From assembly GCF_001698815.1 (NCBI RefSeq), contig NZ_LGSI01000071.1, positions 8,524-72,523 of the forward strand: a DNA stretch of 64,000 bases, read 5' to 3'. The first letter of the stretch is position 1; every line of letters starts with the position of its first letter. The notes under the pieces are model-generated. The model saw only the letters and a program-made list of their open reading frames with translations, did not search any database and was not told the origin of the DNA. Made by a program: the position numbers and the translations under genes. Below, in pieces: positions 62,779-64,000 of this stretch. This stretch comes from Pseudomonas syringae. Its GTDB lineage: Bacteria; Pseudomonadota; Gammaproteobacteria; Pseudomonadales; Pseudomonadaceae.

Positions 62779-64000
62779 TCACTTCCAAAGCTGAGCGGCA
62801 AACACAACAAGAATGCCGAACGGCGCCACATAGCGCATCAAAAAGAACGTCAAGGCGAAAAGCATCGGGCTGCGGATCGACAGTTCGTCACGCACTGCCT
62901 CGCGGCCCATCACCCAACCTGCGAATACTACGAAACACAAACCACCCAGCGGCAACATGATCCGCGAAGTGAAGAAATCGATGACGCCGAAAAAGTCCAG
63001 GCCCCCGGCTGCGCCCCATTGATAGAGATGGAATGCGCCGCCATCGTTCACGAAAAATTTGGCCTGCTGCCAGATGTTGAACGAAAACACGGTCCCGAGC
63101 CCGACAAACCAGCAGCTGAATGCCAACCAGAACGTGACCCAGGCGCGGCGGATTTTAGTCCGCTCCACCAGATAGGCAACCATTGGCTCAAGCAGGGAAA
63201 TCGCCGAACTCCAGGCAGCTACCGCCACCAGGACGAAGAACACTACGCCCATCAGCTGACCGAACGCTACGTTGCCAAAGGCGAAGGGCAAGGTCACGAA
63301 CATCAGGCCGGGACCTTCGCTCGGGTTCAGGCCAGCGGCAAAAACGATGGGAAACAACGCCAGCCCGGCCAGCAGCGACACAAAAGTATCCAGCAGGGCA
63401 ACGCCAACGATGGTTCCGGAAATCGACGAGTTTTTCGGCATGTAAGCGCCGTAGATCATGATCGAGCCGACGCCGACGCTCAGGGAAAAGAACGCGTGGC
63501 CCATGGCAGGCAATAACCCGTCGAGCAGCCTGGACGGGTTGAAGTCGAACATGAAATGCACGCCTTCCATGAAGTGCCCGGTGGTCAGGCTGTAGCCCAG
63601 CAGAATAACCATCAGGATGAACAACAGCGGCATCATGATCCGCAGGCTGCGTTCCAGCCCGGCGACCACTCCCTTGGCGATGACCAGCGCCGAAAGCAGC
63701 ATGAAGATCGTGTGCCAGAGCACCAGCCTCCAGGGATCGCCGATGACGTTGCCGAAATAAGCGCCAACCTGATCAGCAGTTACGCCCTGAAAATCTCCAC
63801 GCCCCATGTCGATGATGTAATCCAGCGACCAGCCGCCCACCACGCTATAAAAAGACAGGATCAGCAGCGCGGTGATCATTCCGGCAAAAGCGCCCCAGGA
63901 CCAGCGCGCTGAATGCCCGGCCTCAATCGCCAACACCTTCAAGGCGTTGGCCGGGCTCAGGCGCGAACGACGGCCGATCAACGTCTCGGCGAGCATCACC
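62779..64000 (-). CDS. Sodium-dependent transporter, NSS/SNF family (5' end off the window)
   Basis: 407 codons are present; the N-terminus is beyond the right edge. About ten hydrophobic helices remain. MLAETLIGRR at the visible start corresponds to the end of helix 2 of NSS transporters, so roughly 55 residues are missing. Later helices contain VAVAAWSSAISLLEP, the NSS helix-8 region. The substrate, an amino acid or amine, cannot be assigned. Confidence 0.9.
   Translation of the reverse strand, partial: VMLAETLIGRRSRLSPANALKVLAIEAGHSARWSWGAFAGMITALLILSFYSVVGGWSLDYIIDMGRGDFQGVTADQVGAYFGNVIGDPWRLVLWHTIFMLLSALVIAKGVVAGLERSLRIMMPLLFILMVILLGYSLTTGHFMEGVHFMFDFNPSRLLDGLLPAMGHAFFSLSVGVGSIMIYGAYMPKNSSISGTIVGVALLDTFVSLLAGLALFPIVFAAGLNPSEGPGLMFVTLPFAFGNVAFGQLMGVVFFVLVAVAAWSSAISLLEPMVAYLVERTKIRRAWVTFWLAFSCWFVGLGTVFSFNIWQQAKFFVNDGGAFHLYQWGAAGGLDFFGVIDFFTSRIMLPLGGLCFVVFAGWVMGREAVRDELSIRSPMLFALTFFLMRYVAPFGILVVFAAQLWK

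Overview
The window is a stretch of Pseudomonas core chromosome. Evidence: the cbrX-cbrA-cbrB-crcZ-pcnB-folK-panBCD-pgi order, a PrrF-type iron sRNA, the tRNA-fMet/rimP-nusA-infB-rbfA-truB-rpsO-pnp run, the dapB-carA-carB-greA block, the fur/omlA divergent pair and Pseudomonas-type REP palindromes. The absence of the phuRSTUV haem-uptake genes beside the PrrF gene and the single PrrF copy here fit a fluorescens/putida/syringae-like species better than P. aeruginosa; this is inference from synteny. I see no prophage, transposon, CRISPR array or clear island, and base composition looks even. Two genes run off the edges: mrcB on the left and a sodium-dependent transporter on the right.

Layout. 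1-9.2 kb: mrcB (minus), a phosphotransferase/P-loop kinase fusion, a small pentapeptide-like protein, a TfoX C-terminal-domain protein, the Fur-controlled sRNA PrrF, deoC, a ChaN/PhuW-like lipoprotein, a Rieske protein, sfsA and an aminotransferase. 9.6-11.2 kb: dksA and gluQRS. 11.3-16.5 kb: the carbon/nitrogen balance system CbrX-CbrA-CbrB with the sigma54-driven sRNA CrcZ. 16.6-24.7 kb: pcnB-folK, panB-panC-panD, pgi and acs. 24.8-32.2 kb: an MpaB-type oxygenase-family protein, a thiolase, an rRNA-type methyltransferase, a large DUF748 protein, a DUF2845 protein and a BON-domain protein with its own sigma54 promoter.

32.5-47.9 kb is a long minus-strand block for RNA and translation: tRNA-Leu and tRNA-fMet, rimP, nusA, infB, rbfA, truB, rpsO, pnp, and upstream of these rlmE, ftsH, folP, glmM, tpiA and secG. 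48-54.7 kb: yhbY, a membrane protein, greA, carB, carA and dapB. 54.8-58.8 kb: the chaperone genes dnaJ, dnaK and grpE with two sigma32 promoters. 59-62.8 kb: SOS-controlled recN, fur, omlA/bamE, rnfH and ratA.

The regulatory layer is the most interesting part. Fur and its sRNA target PrrF lie in the same window. CbrAB/CrcZ is in the same window as two genes (acs and the thiolase) that carry Crc/Hfq-type CA motifs at their ribosome binding sites. Several leaders (carA, rimP, rpsO) contain hairpins suggesting attenuation or autoregulation. I did not find a convincing undescribed multi-gene system; the findings are regulatory candidates and poorly known single genes.
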